Notes: generated by a model not told the origin, from the letters alone. A stretch of DNA of 64,000 nucleotides from Albirhodobacter sp048262715 (GCA_048262715.1 JBLXEV010000004.1:124001-188000); one strand, 5' to 3'. Positions 31,513-41,051 are shown, counted from the first letter of the stretch. A program made the numbers and translations.

Positions 31513-32874
31513 GTGAAGAGGCGAATGAGGCGGAGCCGGAGGAAAGAAAGTTTGTTTTCTCACCCCACCCCCTTCACCCCAAACCCCACGGACGAAGACG
31601 AATTATCCGTCTTGCGCCTCATTCGCTCGAGAAGGGTTGGCCCTTCGACCTTCCAAAAATTGCTGACGCAATACGGCTCTGTCGCGGCCGCGCTTGAGGC
31701 TTTGCCACAGGTTGCCCGTGCGGCGGGGGCAGAAGAGTATGTGGTGTGTTCGCGTGCGGCGGCGCAAGAGGAGCGTGCGACGGGGCAGCGCTTCGGCGCG
31801 CGGTTAATCATCTGGGGTGCGCCGGACTACCCCCCTCTTTTGCGCGAAATTCCCGATCCGCCTGCGGTGCTTTGGGCAAAGGGCGATATGGCTTTGTTGT
31901 CGCGGCTTTGCGTTGCGGTTGTCGGCGCGCGCGCCGCCAGCGGCCTTGCGGTGCGGATGACGCGTAAACTCGCGCAGGAATTGGGTGAGGCGGGGCTCGT
32001 GACGGTCTCCGGCCTCGCAAAAGGGGTTGATGCGGCGGCGCATGCGGGCGCGTTGGAGACGGGCACGATTGCGGTGCAGCCGGGCGGATTGGATGTGCTC
32101 TACCCGAGCGACACGGCAAAACTGGCTGACCAAATCGCCGAGCAGGGTCTGCGCCTGAGTGAGCAACCTTTCGGCGCGCCGCCGCGCGCGCAGAGCTTTT
32201 TGGCCCGCAATAGGATTATTGCGGGGCTGTCGCGGGGTTTGGTCGTGGTGGAGGCCTCCGCGCGATCAGGTGCGCTCAATGCGGCGCGCCATGCGAGTGA
32301 GCAGGGCCGCGAGGTTATGGCCGTGCCCGGTCATCCGTTTGAGCCGCGCGCAAGCGGCTGTAACCTTCTGATCCGTGACGGGGCGACGCTGATTCGCTCC
32401 ACACGCGATATTTTGGAGGGCTTGGTCGGCGCAGGCGTGGAACTGCCGGAGGTTCACAGGCCCGCTGAGAAGCCAGATGCGGAATCGGCACCATCAGGCG
32501 AGGATGGCATCGCGGCGGACGGGAGCGCATATAAAGGAGTAGCGGACGCCGCGCCGAACCCCACCAAGATCGGGGCGCTAGAGCCAACTGCGCGATCCAG
32601 TAGCTCCCGTGCCGCGGCCGCGCCATCTCATAGCGCTGTGGCCGCGCCCGTTTTACCCACCGGCGGGGCAGAGGCCCCATTGCAACACGCCGAAATGGAC
32701 GAAATGACCCTCGTGGATTGGCTCTTGGCGCAACTGGCCATGGGGCCGATGCAGGAGGAAAACTTGCTCCTCTCTTGCTCCGCCCCCACCGCGCAGGCGC
32801 TACAAGCGATCTCCGTTCTGGAGTTGGAAGGCGCGATCCGGCGTGGCGCAGGCGGGACATTGGAATTGGGTTGA
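31513..32874 (+). CDS. dprA: DNA-processing protein DprA (GTG start)
   Basis: A 453-residue DprA/Smf protein: N-terminal helical domain (about 30-75), Rossmann-like DNA-binding core (about 95-300) with VVGARAASGLA, SGLAKGVDAAAH and GLVVVEASARSGAL, an Ala/Pro/Ser-rich linker (about 315-395), and a C-terminal winged helix (about 395-453). DprA loads RecA on incoming single-stranded DNA in transformation. The GTG at 31513 has AAGGAG at 31502-31507; an ATG at 31525 is an alternative. The first 25 residues are unusually basic. Confidence 0.92.
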   Translation: MKRRMRRSRRKESLFSHPTPFTPNPTDEDELSVLRLIRSRRVGPSTFQKLLTQYGSVAAALEALPQVARAAGAEEYVVCSRAAAQEERATGQRFGARLIIWGAPDYPPLLREIPDPPAVLWAKGDMALLSRLCVAVVGARAASGLAVRMTRKLAQELGEAGLVTVSGLAKGVDAAAHAGALETGTIAVQPGGLDVLYPSDTAKLADQIAEQGLRLSEQPFGAPPRAQSFLARNRIIAGLSRGLVVVEASARSGALNAARHASEQGREVMAVPGHPFEPRASGCNLLIRDGATLIRSTRDILEGLVGAGVELPEVHRPAEKPDAESAPSGEDGIAADGSAYKGVADAAPNPTKIGALEPTARSSSSRAAAAPSHSAVAAPVLPTGGAEAPLQHAEMDEMTLVDWLLAQLAMGPMQEENLLLSCSAPTAQALQAISVLELEGAIRRGAGGTLELG

Positions 32875-33050
32875 CGCCCTGAACCGCAAGCGGAATCGGG
32901 TCTGACTTCGCACCGGTTGGAGGCCCGTCGAATGCCAACCATACGCTGCGCCCCGCGTGTCTGTGATCTCACGGCACATTGACATTCCCCCCCTATCGCC
33001 CACATGTTCCGCGCCCAAAGCATCAGTTCTGCGTGTATTGAGAGGAAGTC

Positions 33051-35828
33051 ATGGCCGTCGTCGTCGTCGAATCCCCCGCCAAGGCCAAGACTATCAACAA
33101 ATATCTTGGCTCTAATTACACGGTTCTGGCCTCTTTCGGCCATGTTCGTGACCTCCCTCCGAAGGATGGTTCGGTCGATACCGAGCACGATTTCGATATG
33201 AAATGGGAGATCGCGGCCGATAGCAAAAAGCATATCAAAGCGATCACTGACGCGTTGAAAGACGATGACGAACTGATCCTCGCGACTGACCCTGATCGTG
33301 AAGGGGAGGCAATTTCGTGGCATTTGCAGGAGGCGCTTGCCTCCAAGCTGAAGTCCAAAAAAGTCTCTCGCGTGACCTTCAACGCGATCACCAAACCCGC
33401 GATTCTCGAGGCGATGAAACATCCGCGCCAAGTTGATACCGCGCTGGTGGAGGCCTATCTGGCGCGCCGCGCGCTCGATTATCTGGTGGGGTTCAACCTC
33501 TCGCCCGTGCTGTGGCGCAAACTTCCCGGTGCGAAATCGGCGGGGCGGGTGCAATCGGTGTGCCTGCGGTTGATCGTTGAGCGCGAGATGGAGATCGAGG
33601 CGTTCCGTGCGCGGGAATATTGGTCCGTGGCCGCTGGCCTGACCACCCCGCGTGGCCAGAATTTCGAGGCGCGCCTCACCAGCATGGGTGGCAAGAAGCT
33701 CGATAAATTCGATCTCGCGACGCAAGTTGAGGCCGAAATGGCGGTGAGTGCGGTCTCTGCCCGCGAATTGACGGTGACCTCCGTCGAGGCCAAGCCGACA
33801 ACCCGCAACCCCTATCCGCCGTTCATGACGTCGACCCTCCAGCAAGAGGCGAGCCGGAAATTCGGCATGGGCGCGAAGGCTTGTATGTCGTCGGCGCAGC
33901 GGCTCTACGAGGCGGGCTACATTACCTATATGCGGACCGACGGCATCGACATGGCCCCCGAGGCCGTGACCCAAGCCCGCGACGCGATCAAGGATAAGTT
34001 CGGCGAGAAATACGTCCCCGCTCAGCCGCGGATCTATAAAAATAAGGCGAAGAACGCCCAAGAGGCGCATGAATGTATCCGCCCGACGGATATGCATGCC
34101 GATCCTTCCTCGCTCAAGCTCGCGGATGACCAGTTCAAACTCTACGATCTGATCTGGAAGCGCACGCTCGCCTCGCAAATGGCGGGCGCGGTGATGGAGC
34201 GCACGACGGTCGATCTTGGCTCGAAAGATGGTCAGGTCGAGCTGCGCGCGACGGGCCAAGTCGTCACCTTCGACGGCTTCCTGAAGATCTACGATCAAGG
34301 CCGCGACGATGATGATGCCGAGGATGGCGCCCGCTTGCCGCAGATCATGCAGGGCGAGACGGTCACGCTGACCGCTGGCCACTACGAACAAGCCTTCGCG
34401 AAAGCACGGGGCGAGGCGGATGTGATCGAGACCTCTGGCATCCAGCGCTGCGAGGCGGCGGTGACGGATGGCTCGGCGGCTGTCTACGGCGGCCAGCATT
34501 TCACCCAGCCGCCCCCGCGCTATACCGAGGCGACGCTGGTGAAGCGGATGGAAGAACTCGGCATCGGCCGTCCTTCGACCTACGCTTCCATTGTCACCAC
34601 GATCCAAGATCGCGGCTATGTTATCAAAGACAAAAATCGCCTTATCCCCGAGGATAAGGGGCGGCTTGTGACGATCTTCCTCAGCAATTATTTCAGCCGC
34701 TATGTTGAATACGACTTCACCGCCGATCTGGAAGATCAGCTTGATGATGTCTCCGCAGGCGACCGCGATTATAAGGAAGTGCTCGCGCGGTTCTGGCGGG
34801 ATTTCTCGGCGGCGATTGCCGAGACATCCGAGCTGCGGATCACCGAAGTTCTTGAAAAGATTGATGAGGTGCTCGCACCTCACCTCTACCCGCCGCGCCC
34901 TGATGGCTCGAATCCGAAGATCTGCCCTGTTTGCGGAGTCGGGGAGTTGCACCTGAAAACGGCCCGCTCCGGCGGCGCGTTTATCGGCTGCAAAGCCTAT
35001 CCCGAATGCCGCTATACCCGCCCGATTTCCGCGCAAGGCAATGGCGAGGCGGCGGCGCTGGATGGCACGGTTTTGGGCCAAGATGAGGGGCTTGATGTCA
35101 CCCTGCGCGTGGGCCGCTTTGGCCCATATGTGCAAAAGGGCGAACCGACCGAGGATGCTCCGAAACCGCCGCGCGCCTCGCTTCCCAAAAGCTGGGAGCC
35201 TGCGGATCTGACCTTTGAGCGGGCGATGGATCTTCTGTCCTTGCCGCGCGAAATCGGGCCGCATCCCGAGGACGGTGAGATGATCGAGGCCGCCATTGGC
35301 CGCTACGGCCCCTACGTCAAACACGGCAAAACCTATGCCAACCTCGCCGATGTCGAGGAAGTGTTCACCGTGGGGATGAACCGTGCACTGGTGGTGTTGG
35401 CTGAGAAGGCCGCGCGCGGTCCAGGACGCGGGGCCGCCGCCGAGCCGATCAAAGAGCTGGGCGAGCATCCCGATGGCGGCCCGGTGCAGGTGATGCCCGG
35501 GCGCTATGGCCCCTATGTCAAATGGGCGAAGGTGAATGCGACCCTGCCCAAGGAGATCGAGCCAGAGGATATGACGCTGGAGCTGGCGCTGCCCCTGATC
35601 GAGGCAAAGGCGTCAAAAGGCGGCAAGAAGAAAGCCGCACCGAAAAAGGCGGCGGCCAAAAAACCAGCGGCAAAGAAACCGGCAGCGAAGGCGGCGGCGA
35701 AACCCGCGGCAGCCAAAACTACCGCCGCGAAAAAGCCCGCTGCGAAGAAAGCTGCGCCGAAGAAGGCAAGCGCCACAAAAGCAGCCCCCGACGCCGTCTC
35801 GGACGCGGGCGACGATATCCCGTTCTAA
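33051..35828 (+). CDS. topA: DNA topoisomerase I
   Basis: A type IA topoisomerase of 925 residues. The TOPRIM domain begins VVVESPAKAKTINKYLG; the active-site tyrosine is Y293 in GYITYMRTDG. One C4 zinc finger (CPVCGVGELHLK then CKAYPEC) lies near residue 625, followed by repeated RFGPYV/RYGPYV modules typical of the alphaproteobacterial C-terminal region. The last 75 residues are an Ala/Lys tail (KKAAPKKAAAKKPA) likely to bind DNA non-specifically. It relaxes negative supercoils. A terminator and a copy of the 3'-end repeat follow. Confidence 0.97.
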   Translation: MAVVVVESPAKAKTINKYLGSNYTVLASFGHVRDLPPKDGSVDTEHDFDMKWEIAADSKKHIKAITDALKDDDELILATDPDREGEAISWHLQEALASKLKSKKVSRVTFNAITKPAILEAMKHPRQVDTALVEAYLARRALDYLVGFNLSPVLWRKLPGAKSAGRVQSVCLRLIVEREMEIEAFRAREYWSVAAGLTTPRGQNFEARLTSMGGKKLDKFDLATQVEAEMAVSAVSARELTVTSVEAKPTTRNPYPPFMTSTLQQEASRKFGMGAKACMSSAQRLYEAGYITYMRTDGIDMAPEAVTQARDAIKDKFGEKYVPAQPRIYKNKAKNAQEAHECIRPTDMHADPSSLKLADDQFKLYDLIWKRTLASQMAGAVMERTTVDLGSKDGQVELRATGQVVTFDGFLKIYDQGRDDDDAEDGARLPQIMQGETVTLTAGHYEQAFAKARGEADVIETSGIQRCEAAVTDGSAAVYGGQHFTQPPPRYTEATLVKRMEELGIGRPSTYASIVTTIQDRGYVIKDKNRLIPEDKGRLVTIFLSNYFSRYVEYDFTADLEDQLDDVSAGDRDYKEVLARFWRDFSAAIAETSELRITEVLEKIDEVLAPHLYPPRPDGSNPKICPVCGVGELHLKTARSGGAFIGCKAYPECRYTRPISAQGNGEAAALDGTVLGQDEGLDVTLRVGRFGPYVQKGEPTEDAPKPPRASLPKSWEPADLTFERAMDLLSLPREIGPHPEDGEMIEAAIGRYGPYVKHGKTYANLADVEEVFTVGMNRALVVLAEKAARGPGRGAAAEPIKELGEHPDGGPVQVMPGRYGPYVKWAKVNATLPKEIEPEDMTLELALPLIEAKASKGGKKKAAPKKAAAKKPAAKKPAAKAAAKPAAAKTTAAKKPAAKKAAPKKASATKAAPDAVSDAGDDIPF

Positions 35829-35848
35829 GAACTGGCCCGAGAGACATA

Positions 35849-35884
35849 AAAACGCGCGCGTGCCCTTCGGTCCGCGCGCGTTTT
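35849..35884. terminator. Bidirectional intrinsic terminator after topA
   Basis: AAAACGCGCGCG (35849-35860) pairs perfectly with CGCGCGCGTTTT (35873-35884) around a 12-base loop. It lies between convergent topA and tldD and is flanked by A and T tracts, so it should work on both strands. Confidence 0.87.
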
Positions 35885-35886
35885 CA

Positions 35887-35919
35887 TTTCCACAGAGTCT
35901 AAATATCCCCGCCGGAGGC
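35887..35919 (-). repeat. Intergenic 3'-end repeat, copy D
   Basis: On the minus strand GCCTCCGGCGGGGATATTT is followed by AGA and CTCTGTGGAAA and then the 35849-35884 hairpin, the same arrangement as copy A at 9643-9675. Confidence 0.8.
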
Positions 35920-35959
35920 GCAGGCCAGCCAAGGGCATGCCCTCAGCCGGTCGCAAAGA

Positions 35960-37381
35960 TCAGCTCGCCGAACCGCCGACTGTCAGCCCGCCGATCATCA
36001 GTGTCGGCTGCCCCACGCCCACCGGCACCCATTGCCCCGCCTTGCCGCAATTCCCGATGCCGGGATCGAGCGCCATATCATTGCCGATAGCGCGGATCTG
36101 GCGCATCGCGGTCGGGCCGTCACCGATCAGCGTCGCGCCTTTCACAGGCGCGCCCACCACGCCGTTTTTCACGCGGTAGGCCTCGGTGCAGCTAAACACG
36201 AATTTGCCATTGGTGATATCGACCTGCCCGCCGCCAAATCCGACCGCATAGATCCCATCCTTGAGATCGGCCAGAATCGCCTTCGGATCGGCCTCGCCGC
36301 CCAGCATATAGGTGTTGGTCATGCGCGGCATCGGGATATGGGCGTGGCTCTCGCGCCGCCCGTTACCAGTGGGCTTCACCCCCATCAGCCGCGCGTTTTG
36401 GCGGTCTTGCATATAGCCCACCAAAATCCCGTCCTCGATCAGCACATTCTTTGCCGAAGGCGTGCCTTCGTCATCGAAGGTGATCGAGCCACGCCGATCC
36501 GGGATCGTGCCATCGTCGAGCACCGTCACCCCGCGGGCTGCGACTTGTTGTCCCATCAGGCCGGAGAAGGCGGAGGATTTCTTGCGGTTGAAATCGCCCT
36601 CCAGCCCGTGCCCGACGGCCTCATGCAGCAAGATGCCGGGCCAGCCCGCACCGAGGACGACATCCATCTGCCCCGCAGGCGCGGGCTCTGCCGACAGGTT
36701 CACCAGCGCGATCCGCAGCGCCTCGCGGGTCTGTGCTTTCCAATGCTCCGGCGTCATCAATTGCGCGAGGCCATGGCGCCCACCGCCGCCCGTGCCACCG
36801 GATTCGCGGCGCCCGTTTTGCTCAACAATGACCGAGACATTCATCCGCGCCATCGGCCGGATATCGGTCATCACACCGCCCTCAGGCCGCAAGATCACCA
36901 CTTCTTGCAGCGAGGCCGCCACCGTGGCGGAGACCTGCACCACGCGCGGGTCGAGATCGCGAGCGAAGGCGTCAATCTCGCGTAATAGCTCGACTTTTGC
37001 GGGGAAAGGCGCATCTGACATCGGATCAAGCTCGGCATAAAGATGCCGGTTCGTGCCCTGCGGGGCAGGGGCCATCACGCCGCCGCCGTCGCCCACGGCC
37101 AAGCGCGCAGTCTCGGCGGCGCGGGTGATCGCTGATTCGGAAATCTCTGTGGCATGGGCGTAGCCCGAAACCTCGCCGCGCACCGCGCGCAGGCCGAAGC
37201 CTTCGGAAGCGTCATACGAGGCATTGCGTAAACGGCCGTCATCGAAGCTCAAAGCCTCCGAACGGCGGCGTTCTAGGAACAATTCCCCGTCATCTGCGCC
37301 ATTTACGGCGGCTTGAAGGATCGCAAGCGCGCGCCCTTCGTCGATCATGGTCTCGAAGGGGGCGAAGCGATCATCGGTCAT
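35960..37381 (-). CDS. tldD: TldD metalloprotease
   Basis: TldD forms a heterodimer with TldE/PmbA that degrades unfolded peptides and matures some modified peptides; TldE is not in this window. The protein has 473 residues, the family norm, and carries the zinc motif HEAVGHGLEGD (HExxxH) in the middle of the chain. The C-terminal domain includes GGEADPKAILADLKDGIY. The start at 37381 (MTDDRFAPFE) has AGGACCGCAG-type upstream sequence; the longer opening to 37477 would run into the coxB promoter region. It is divergent from coxB. Confidence 0.94.
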   Translation of the reverse strand: MTDDRFAPFETMIDEGRALAILQAAVNGADDGELFLERRRSEALSFDDGRLRNASYDASEGFGLRAVRGEVSGYAHATEISESAITRAAETARLAVGDGGGVMAPAPQGTNRHLYAELDPMSDAPFPAKVELLREIDAFARDLDPRVVQVSATVAASLQEVVILRPEGGVMTDIRPMARMNVSVIVEQNGRRESGGTGGGGRHGLAQLMTPEHWKAQTREALRIALVNLSAEPAPAGQMDVVLGAGWPGILLHEAVGHGLEGDFNRKKSSAFSGLMGQQVAARGVTVLDDGTIPDRRGSITFDDEGTPSAKNVLIEDGILVGYMQDRQNARLMGVKPTGNGRRESHAHIPMPRMTNTYMLGGEADPKAILADLKDGIYAVGFGGGQVDITNGKFVFSCTEAYRVKNGVVGAPVKGATLIGDGPTAMRQIRAIGNDMALDPGIGNCGKAGQWVPVGVGQPTLMIGGLTVGGSAS

Positions 37382-37486
37382 CTGCGGTCCTTTAGGCTTG
37401 ATTCGGAAGGAAAAGCGGCTTGTTTTCGCACCTTTCGCTTGCGATAGCTCTAGGATATGTTGTCTATCAGCAAACATTCAACGGGG

Positions 37487-37506
37487 CATTGGTTCGGGAG
37501 CCAATG
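37487..37506 (+). other. Small hairpin in the coxB leader
   Basis: CATTGG (37487-37492) pairs with CCAATG (37501-37506) around an eight-base loop, about 45 bases before the coxB start. It may be a leader structure; there is no U tract. Confidence 0.35.
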
Positions 37507-37550
37507 TGCCGTCTGCGGCCTGAGGGTCGTTTAAGGGAACGGGAGTTACT

Positions 37551-38411
37551 ATGCATTTTGCGATGATTCGCCGCGGCTTGGCTGCCGCATCTATGGCTGT
37601 CCTTGGCGCAGGGATGGCCTTTGCGCAGGACGGGATTTCGGTGCCGAGCATCGGAAAGCCGCATGACAAAGGCCTTGGCTTCCAGCCTGCCGCGTCCGAG
37701 CTTGCTGTCGATCAGCAATGGCTCGATCATATGATGCTGATCCTGATCACCGTCATCTCACTTTTCGTTGTGGGTCTGCTGATCTACGCGATCCTGCGCT
37801 TTAACCGCCGCGCGAACCCCGTTCCGGCGCGTTTCACGCACAACACCCCGATTGAGATCGCATGGACGCTTGTTCCGATCGTGATTCTTGTGTTCGTTGG
37901 TGCGTTCTCGCTGCCGACCCTGTTCAAACAGCAAGAAATTCCGGCGGGCGACATCACCATCAAAGTGACGGGCAACCAGTGGTACTGGAGCTATGAATAC
38001 CTTGATGACGAAATCAGCTTCGACGCGCTGAAGTTGGAAAAAGACGAACTCGCGGCCTATGGCTATGCAGAGGATGAATATCTCCTCGCGACTGACAACG
38101 CTGTGATTCTTCCGATCAACAAGACCATCGTGATGGAAGTCACGGGCGCGGACGTGATCCACTCGTGGACGATCCCTGCTTTCGCGGTGAAGCAAGATGC
38201 CGTTCCGGGCCGGACCGCACAGCTTTGGTTCAAGCCGACGATGGAAGGTACGTTCTTCGGTCAGTGTTCGGAAATCTGTGGCAAAGATCACGCTTATATG
38301 CCGATCACTGTCAAAGTGGTGAGCCAAGAGGTCTATGACCAATGGCTTGCGGGGCAAAAGCAAGCATCGCTCGCACCGACCCAAGCTGTGAAACTCGCTT
38401 CGGCTGAGTGA
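37551..38411 (+). CDS. coxB: Cytochrome c oxidase subunit II
   Basis: The 286-residue protein has a signal peptide (about 1-25), two transmembrane helices (about 60-85 and 102-125) and a C-terminal cupredoxin domain. CuA ligands are visible: H204 in DVIHSW and C239, C243, H247 and M250 in CSEICGKDHAYM. It receives electrons from cytochrome c in an aa3-type oxidase. Subunit I is not in this window, as in many Rhodobacterales. It is the first gene of the operon that continues to ctaB and coxC. Confidence 0.97.
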   Translation: MHFAMIRRGLAAASMAVLGAGMAFAQDGISVPSIGKPHDKGLGFQPAASELAVDQQWLDHMMLILITVISLFVVGLLIYAILRFNRRANPVPARFTHNTPIEIAWTLVPIVILVFVGAFSLPTLFKQQEIPAGDITIKVTGNQWYWSYEYLDDEISFDALKLEKDELAAYGYAEDEYLLATDNAVILPINKTIVMEVTGADVIHSWTIPAFAVKQDAVPGRTAQLWFKPTMEGTFFGQCSEICGKDHAYMPITVKVVSQEVYDQWLAGQKQASLAPTQAVKLASAE

Positions 38412-38437
38412 TCAGACGCGGCAGGGAGGCAGAAAAC

Positions 38438-39370
38438 ATGGCTGATATCAGCGCATATGACGACCCGCGCCAAGGCGAAGGGCAGTTCGGCGATTACGTC
38501 GCACTGCTCAAGCCGCGTGTGATGTCGCTCGTGGTGTTCACCGCGCTGGTGGGTTTGATCGTCGCCCCCGGATCGGTGCATCCGTTCGTGGGCTTCGTAT
38601 CCATCCTGTTTATCGCTTTGGGCGGTGGCGCTTCGGGCGCGCTGAACATGTGGTATGACGCGGATATCGACCGTGTGATGGGGCGCACCAAGGGGCGTCC
38701 GATTCCCGCGGGCCGCATTTCCGAGGGGGAAGCTTTGGGCTTTGGCTTGGCGCTTTCCGGCATCTCCTGCGTGATGTTGGCGCTCGCGTCCAACGTCTTC
38801 GCGGGGCTGTTCCTCGCCTTCACCATCTTCTTCTATGCAGTCGTTTATACGATCTGGCTCAAACGTTCGACGCCGCAGAACATCGTGATCGGTGGCGCGG
38901 CAGGGGCCTTCCCTCCGATGATCGGCTGGGCGGTCGCGACGGGCGGCATCTCGGTTGAATCGGTGCTGATGTTCACGCTGATCTTCTTGTGGACCCCGCC
39001 GCATTTCTGGGCGCTCGCGCTGTTCATGAATGACGATTACACCAAGGCTGGCGTACCGATGCTGCCGGTGACCCACGGTCGTCGTGTGACGCGCCGTCAT
39101 ATCTTCGGCTATACGCTCGTGCTTGCTCCCTTCGCTTTGGCTTTGGCCTTCACCACGATTGGCGGCCCTGTCTACGGGCTGACGGCGGTAGTACTGAACG
39201 TTCTGTTCATCCGTGGCGGCTGGGTAATCCGGCAGCGTTCGGAAGACCAAGCAACCGCCGATAAATTCGCCTATGAGCGCCGTTTCTTCAAATTCTCGCT
39301 CCTCTATCTCTTCGGCCATTTCTCCGCGCTTTTGGTCGATGCCGCTTTGCGCGCAACGGGGGTGCTGTAA
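38438..39370 (+). CDS. ctaB: Protoheme IX farnesyltransferase (heme O synthase)
   Basis: This 310-residue UbiA-family membrane enzyme adds a farnesyl group to heme B to make heme O, the precursor of heme A. It has about nine helices with NMWYDADIDRVMGRTKGRP, the Asp-rich substrate motif, and the second conserved region around YTIWLKRSTPQNIVIGG. The start at 38438 has GGGAGG upstream; the longer opening to 38408 overlaps coxB. Its stop overlaps the next start (TAATG). Confidence 0.96.
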   Translation: MADISAYDDPRQGEGQFGDYVALLKPRVMSLVVFTALVGLIVAPGSVHPFVGFVSILFIALGGGASGALNMWYDADIDRVMGRTKGRPIPAGRISEGEALGFGLALSGISCVMLALASNVFAGLFLAFTIFFYAVVYTIWLKRSTPQNIVIGGAAGAFPPMIGWAVATGGISVESVLMFTLIFLWTPPHFWALALFMNDDYTKAGVPMLPVTHGRRVTRRHIFGYTLVLAPFALALAFTTIGGPVYGLTAVVLNVLFIRGGWVIRQRSEDQATADKFAYERRFFKFSLLYLFGHFSALLVDAALRATGVL

Positions 39371-39591
39371 TGGCGATTACCAAAGATCATGAGCTGCACA
39401 CGCGTCGCTTTGGCCGCAACCTCGGCCTCGGCCTTGTTCTGGTGGCCTTCGTGGCGCTGGTGTTTGGCCTGACGGTTGTGAAAGTGACCCGCGGCGGCAG
39501 CTTGGAAGCCAGCGATCACTCGTTCCGCGCCTCCGTCCTCCCTGCGGATGAGCCGGGCCGCCCGGCCCCAATCAACGGAGCCAGCCAATGA
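39370..39591 (+). CDS. Small single-pass membrane protein of the cox operon
   Basis: A 73-residue protein with one transmembrane helix (about 18-40: LGLGLVLVAFVALVFGLTVV) and a short polar C-terminal tail. It overlaps ctaB by one base and ctaG by four bases, so it is made with both. Small proteins at this position are seen in other alphaproteobacterial cox operons and are sometimes called CoxF; the role is unclear, perhaps a CtaG partner. I see no copper-binding cysteine. Confidence 0.8.
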   Translation: MAITKDHELHTRRFGRNLGLGLVLVAFVALVFGLTVVKVTRGGSLEASDHSFRASVLPADEPGRPAPINGASQ

Positions 39592-40157
39592 ATGCAAATA
39601 CTCGTGTTTTGACCCGGCTCGTCGGTGTGGTGGTTTTGATGGGCGCAGGCGCTTGGGCGGCCGTGCCTTTCTATAACTGGTTCTGCGCGACGACAGGCTT
39701 TGCAGGCACGCCGCGCGTCGCGACTGTCGCGCCCGATCATAGCTTGGATGAGACCGTCACTGTTCGCTTCATCGGCTCTGTCGAGAAGGGTATGCCGTGG
39801 AAATTCGGCCCCGTTCAAAAGCAGATGACACTGAAAATCGGTGAACAAGGTTTGGCGTTCTACGAGGCAGTGAACCTCTCGGATCGTCCGATTGCAGGCA
39901 CCGCCTCTTATAACGTCGGCCCCGATCAGGCTGGCTATTTCTTCGAGAAGATTGATTGCTTCTGCTTCACGGAGCAAATCTTGCAACCTGGTGAGCGCGT
40001 CGAGATGCCGGTGACGTTCTTCGTCGATCCCGGTATCGTCGATGACCGTGACGCGGGCTCTATCCGCAACATCACGCTTTCCTATACTTTCTTTGAAACC
40101 GACCTTCCGGTCGATCAGGCCAACCTGACGACCCAAGACCCCAAGACCGTCAACTGA
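39588..40157 (+). CDS. ctaG: CtaG (Cox11), copper chaperone for cytochrome oxidase
   Basis: The 189-residue protein has one N-terminal transmembrane helix (about 8-28) and a periplasmic immunoglobulin-like domain. The copper-binding CFCF motif is at C124/C126 (KIDCFCFTEQ). Cox11 delivers copper to the CuB site of subunit I. It overlaps the preceding small gene as ATGA and precedes coxC by nine bases. Confidence 0.96.
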   Translation: MNANTRVLTRLVGVVVLMGAGAWAAVPFYNWFCATTGFAGTPRVATVAPDHSLDETVTVRFIGSVEKGMPWKFGPVQKQMTLKIGEQGLAFYEAVNLSDRPIAGTASYNVGPDQAGYFFEKIDCFCFTEQILQPGERVEMPVTFFVDPGIVDDRDAGSIRNITLSYTFFETDLPVDQANLTTQDPKTVN

Positions 40158-40166
40158 GGGACCGCC

Positions 40167-40967
40167 ATGGCACACGCTAAGAACCACGACTATCACATTT
40201 TGCGCCCGTCGATCTGGCCGCTCCTGAGCGCAATCGGGGCGGCTTTCATGCTGGGCGGCGCGGCTGTCTGGATGAAGGGCATGACGCCGTTCGTCTTCCT
40301 CGCAGGTCTGATTGGCGTGCTCTATTCGATGTTCGGCTGGTGGTCGGAAGTCGTGGCAGAGGGCGAGAACGGGGAATACACACCCGTGATCCGCATCGGC
40401 CTGAAATACGGTTTCTTGCTGTTCATCATGTCGGAAGTCATGTTCTTCGTGGCGTGGTTCTGGTCGTTCTTCAAACACGCAATGTATCCGATGGGCCCGC
40501 TGTCGCCCGCAGTGGATGGCGTGTGGCCGCCCGCAGGGATCGAGACGTTTGACCCGTGGCACCTGCCGCTGATCAACACCGTGATCCTGCTGCTGTCCGG
40601 CGTCACGCTGACTTGGGCGCACCATGCTTTCGTACATGACAACAACCGCAAAGATATGCGCGACGGGCTGATCCTGACCGTGCTCTTGGGCGCGCTGTTC
40701 ACTTGCTTCCAGATCTATGAGTATTCGCACGCTGCTTTCGGCCTCGCAGGCAATATCTACGGCGCGAACTTCTTCATGGCGACGGGCTTCCACGGCTTCC
40801 ACGTCTTCATCGGCACGGTCTTCCTGCTGGTGTGCTTGATCCGTCTGCAAAAAGGCCACTTCACCCAAGAAAACCACACAGGTTTCGAGGCTGCGGCTTG
40901 GTACTGGCACTTCGTCGATGTGGTCTGGCTCTTCCTCTTCGCGGCCGTTTATATTTGGGGCCAATAA
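40167..40967 (+). CDS. coxC: Cytochrome c oxidase subunit III
   Basis: A polytopic subunit of 266 residues with about seven helices, including LKYGFLLFIMSEVMFFVAWFW with the conserved glutamate and the terminal HFVDVVWLFLFAAVYIWG. It stabilises the catalytic core and may guide proton uptake. It follows ctaG and is followed by an intrinsic terminator at 40988-41017, after which SURF1 begins. Confidence 0.97.
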   Translation: MAHAKNHDYHILRPSIWPLLSAIGAAFMLGGAAVWMKGMTPFVFLAGLIGVLYSMFGWWSEVVAEGENGEYTPVIRIGLKYGFLLFIMSEVMFFVAWFWSFFKHAMYPMGPLSPAVDGVWPPAGIETFDPWHLPLINTVILLLSGVTLTWAHHAFVHDNNRKDMRDGLILTVLLGALFTCFQIYEYSHAAFGLAGNIYGANFFMATGFHGFHVFIGTVFLLVCLIRLQKGHFTQENHTGFEAAAWYWHFVDVVWLFLFAAVYIWGQ

Positions 40968-40987
40968 GCCTCACCTGACGGTTCATC

Positions 40988-41017
40988 AAAGGCGCGGGGG
41001 GCAACCTCCGCGCCTTT
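40988..41017 (+). terminator. Intrinsic terminator between coxC and SURF1
   Basis: AAAGGCGCGG (40988-40997) pairs perfectly with CCGCGCCTTT (41008-41017) around a ten-base loop, followed by GTG rather than a long T run. SURF1 begins 35 bases later, so partial read-through or a separate promoter is needed. Confidence 0.7.
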
Positions 41018-41051
41018 GTGCATTCAGACGCGTTTCCCTATTGGAGCTAAG

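Noticed and set aside
32628..35468. 946-codon open frame on the minus strand opposite topA
   Set aside because: It lies entirely over topA and part of dprA, has no recognisable domain and is rich in Arg and His, as expected for a codon-biased GC-rich shadow frame.
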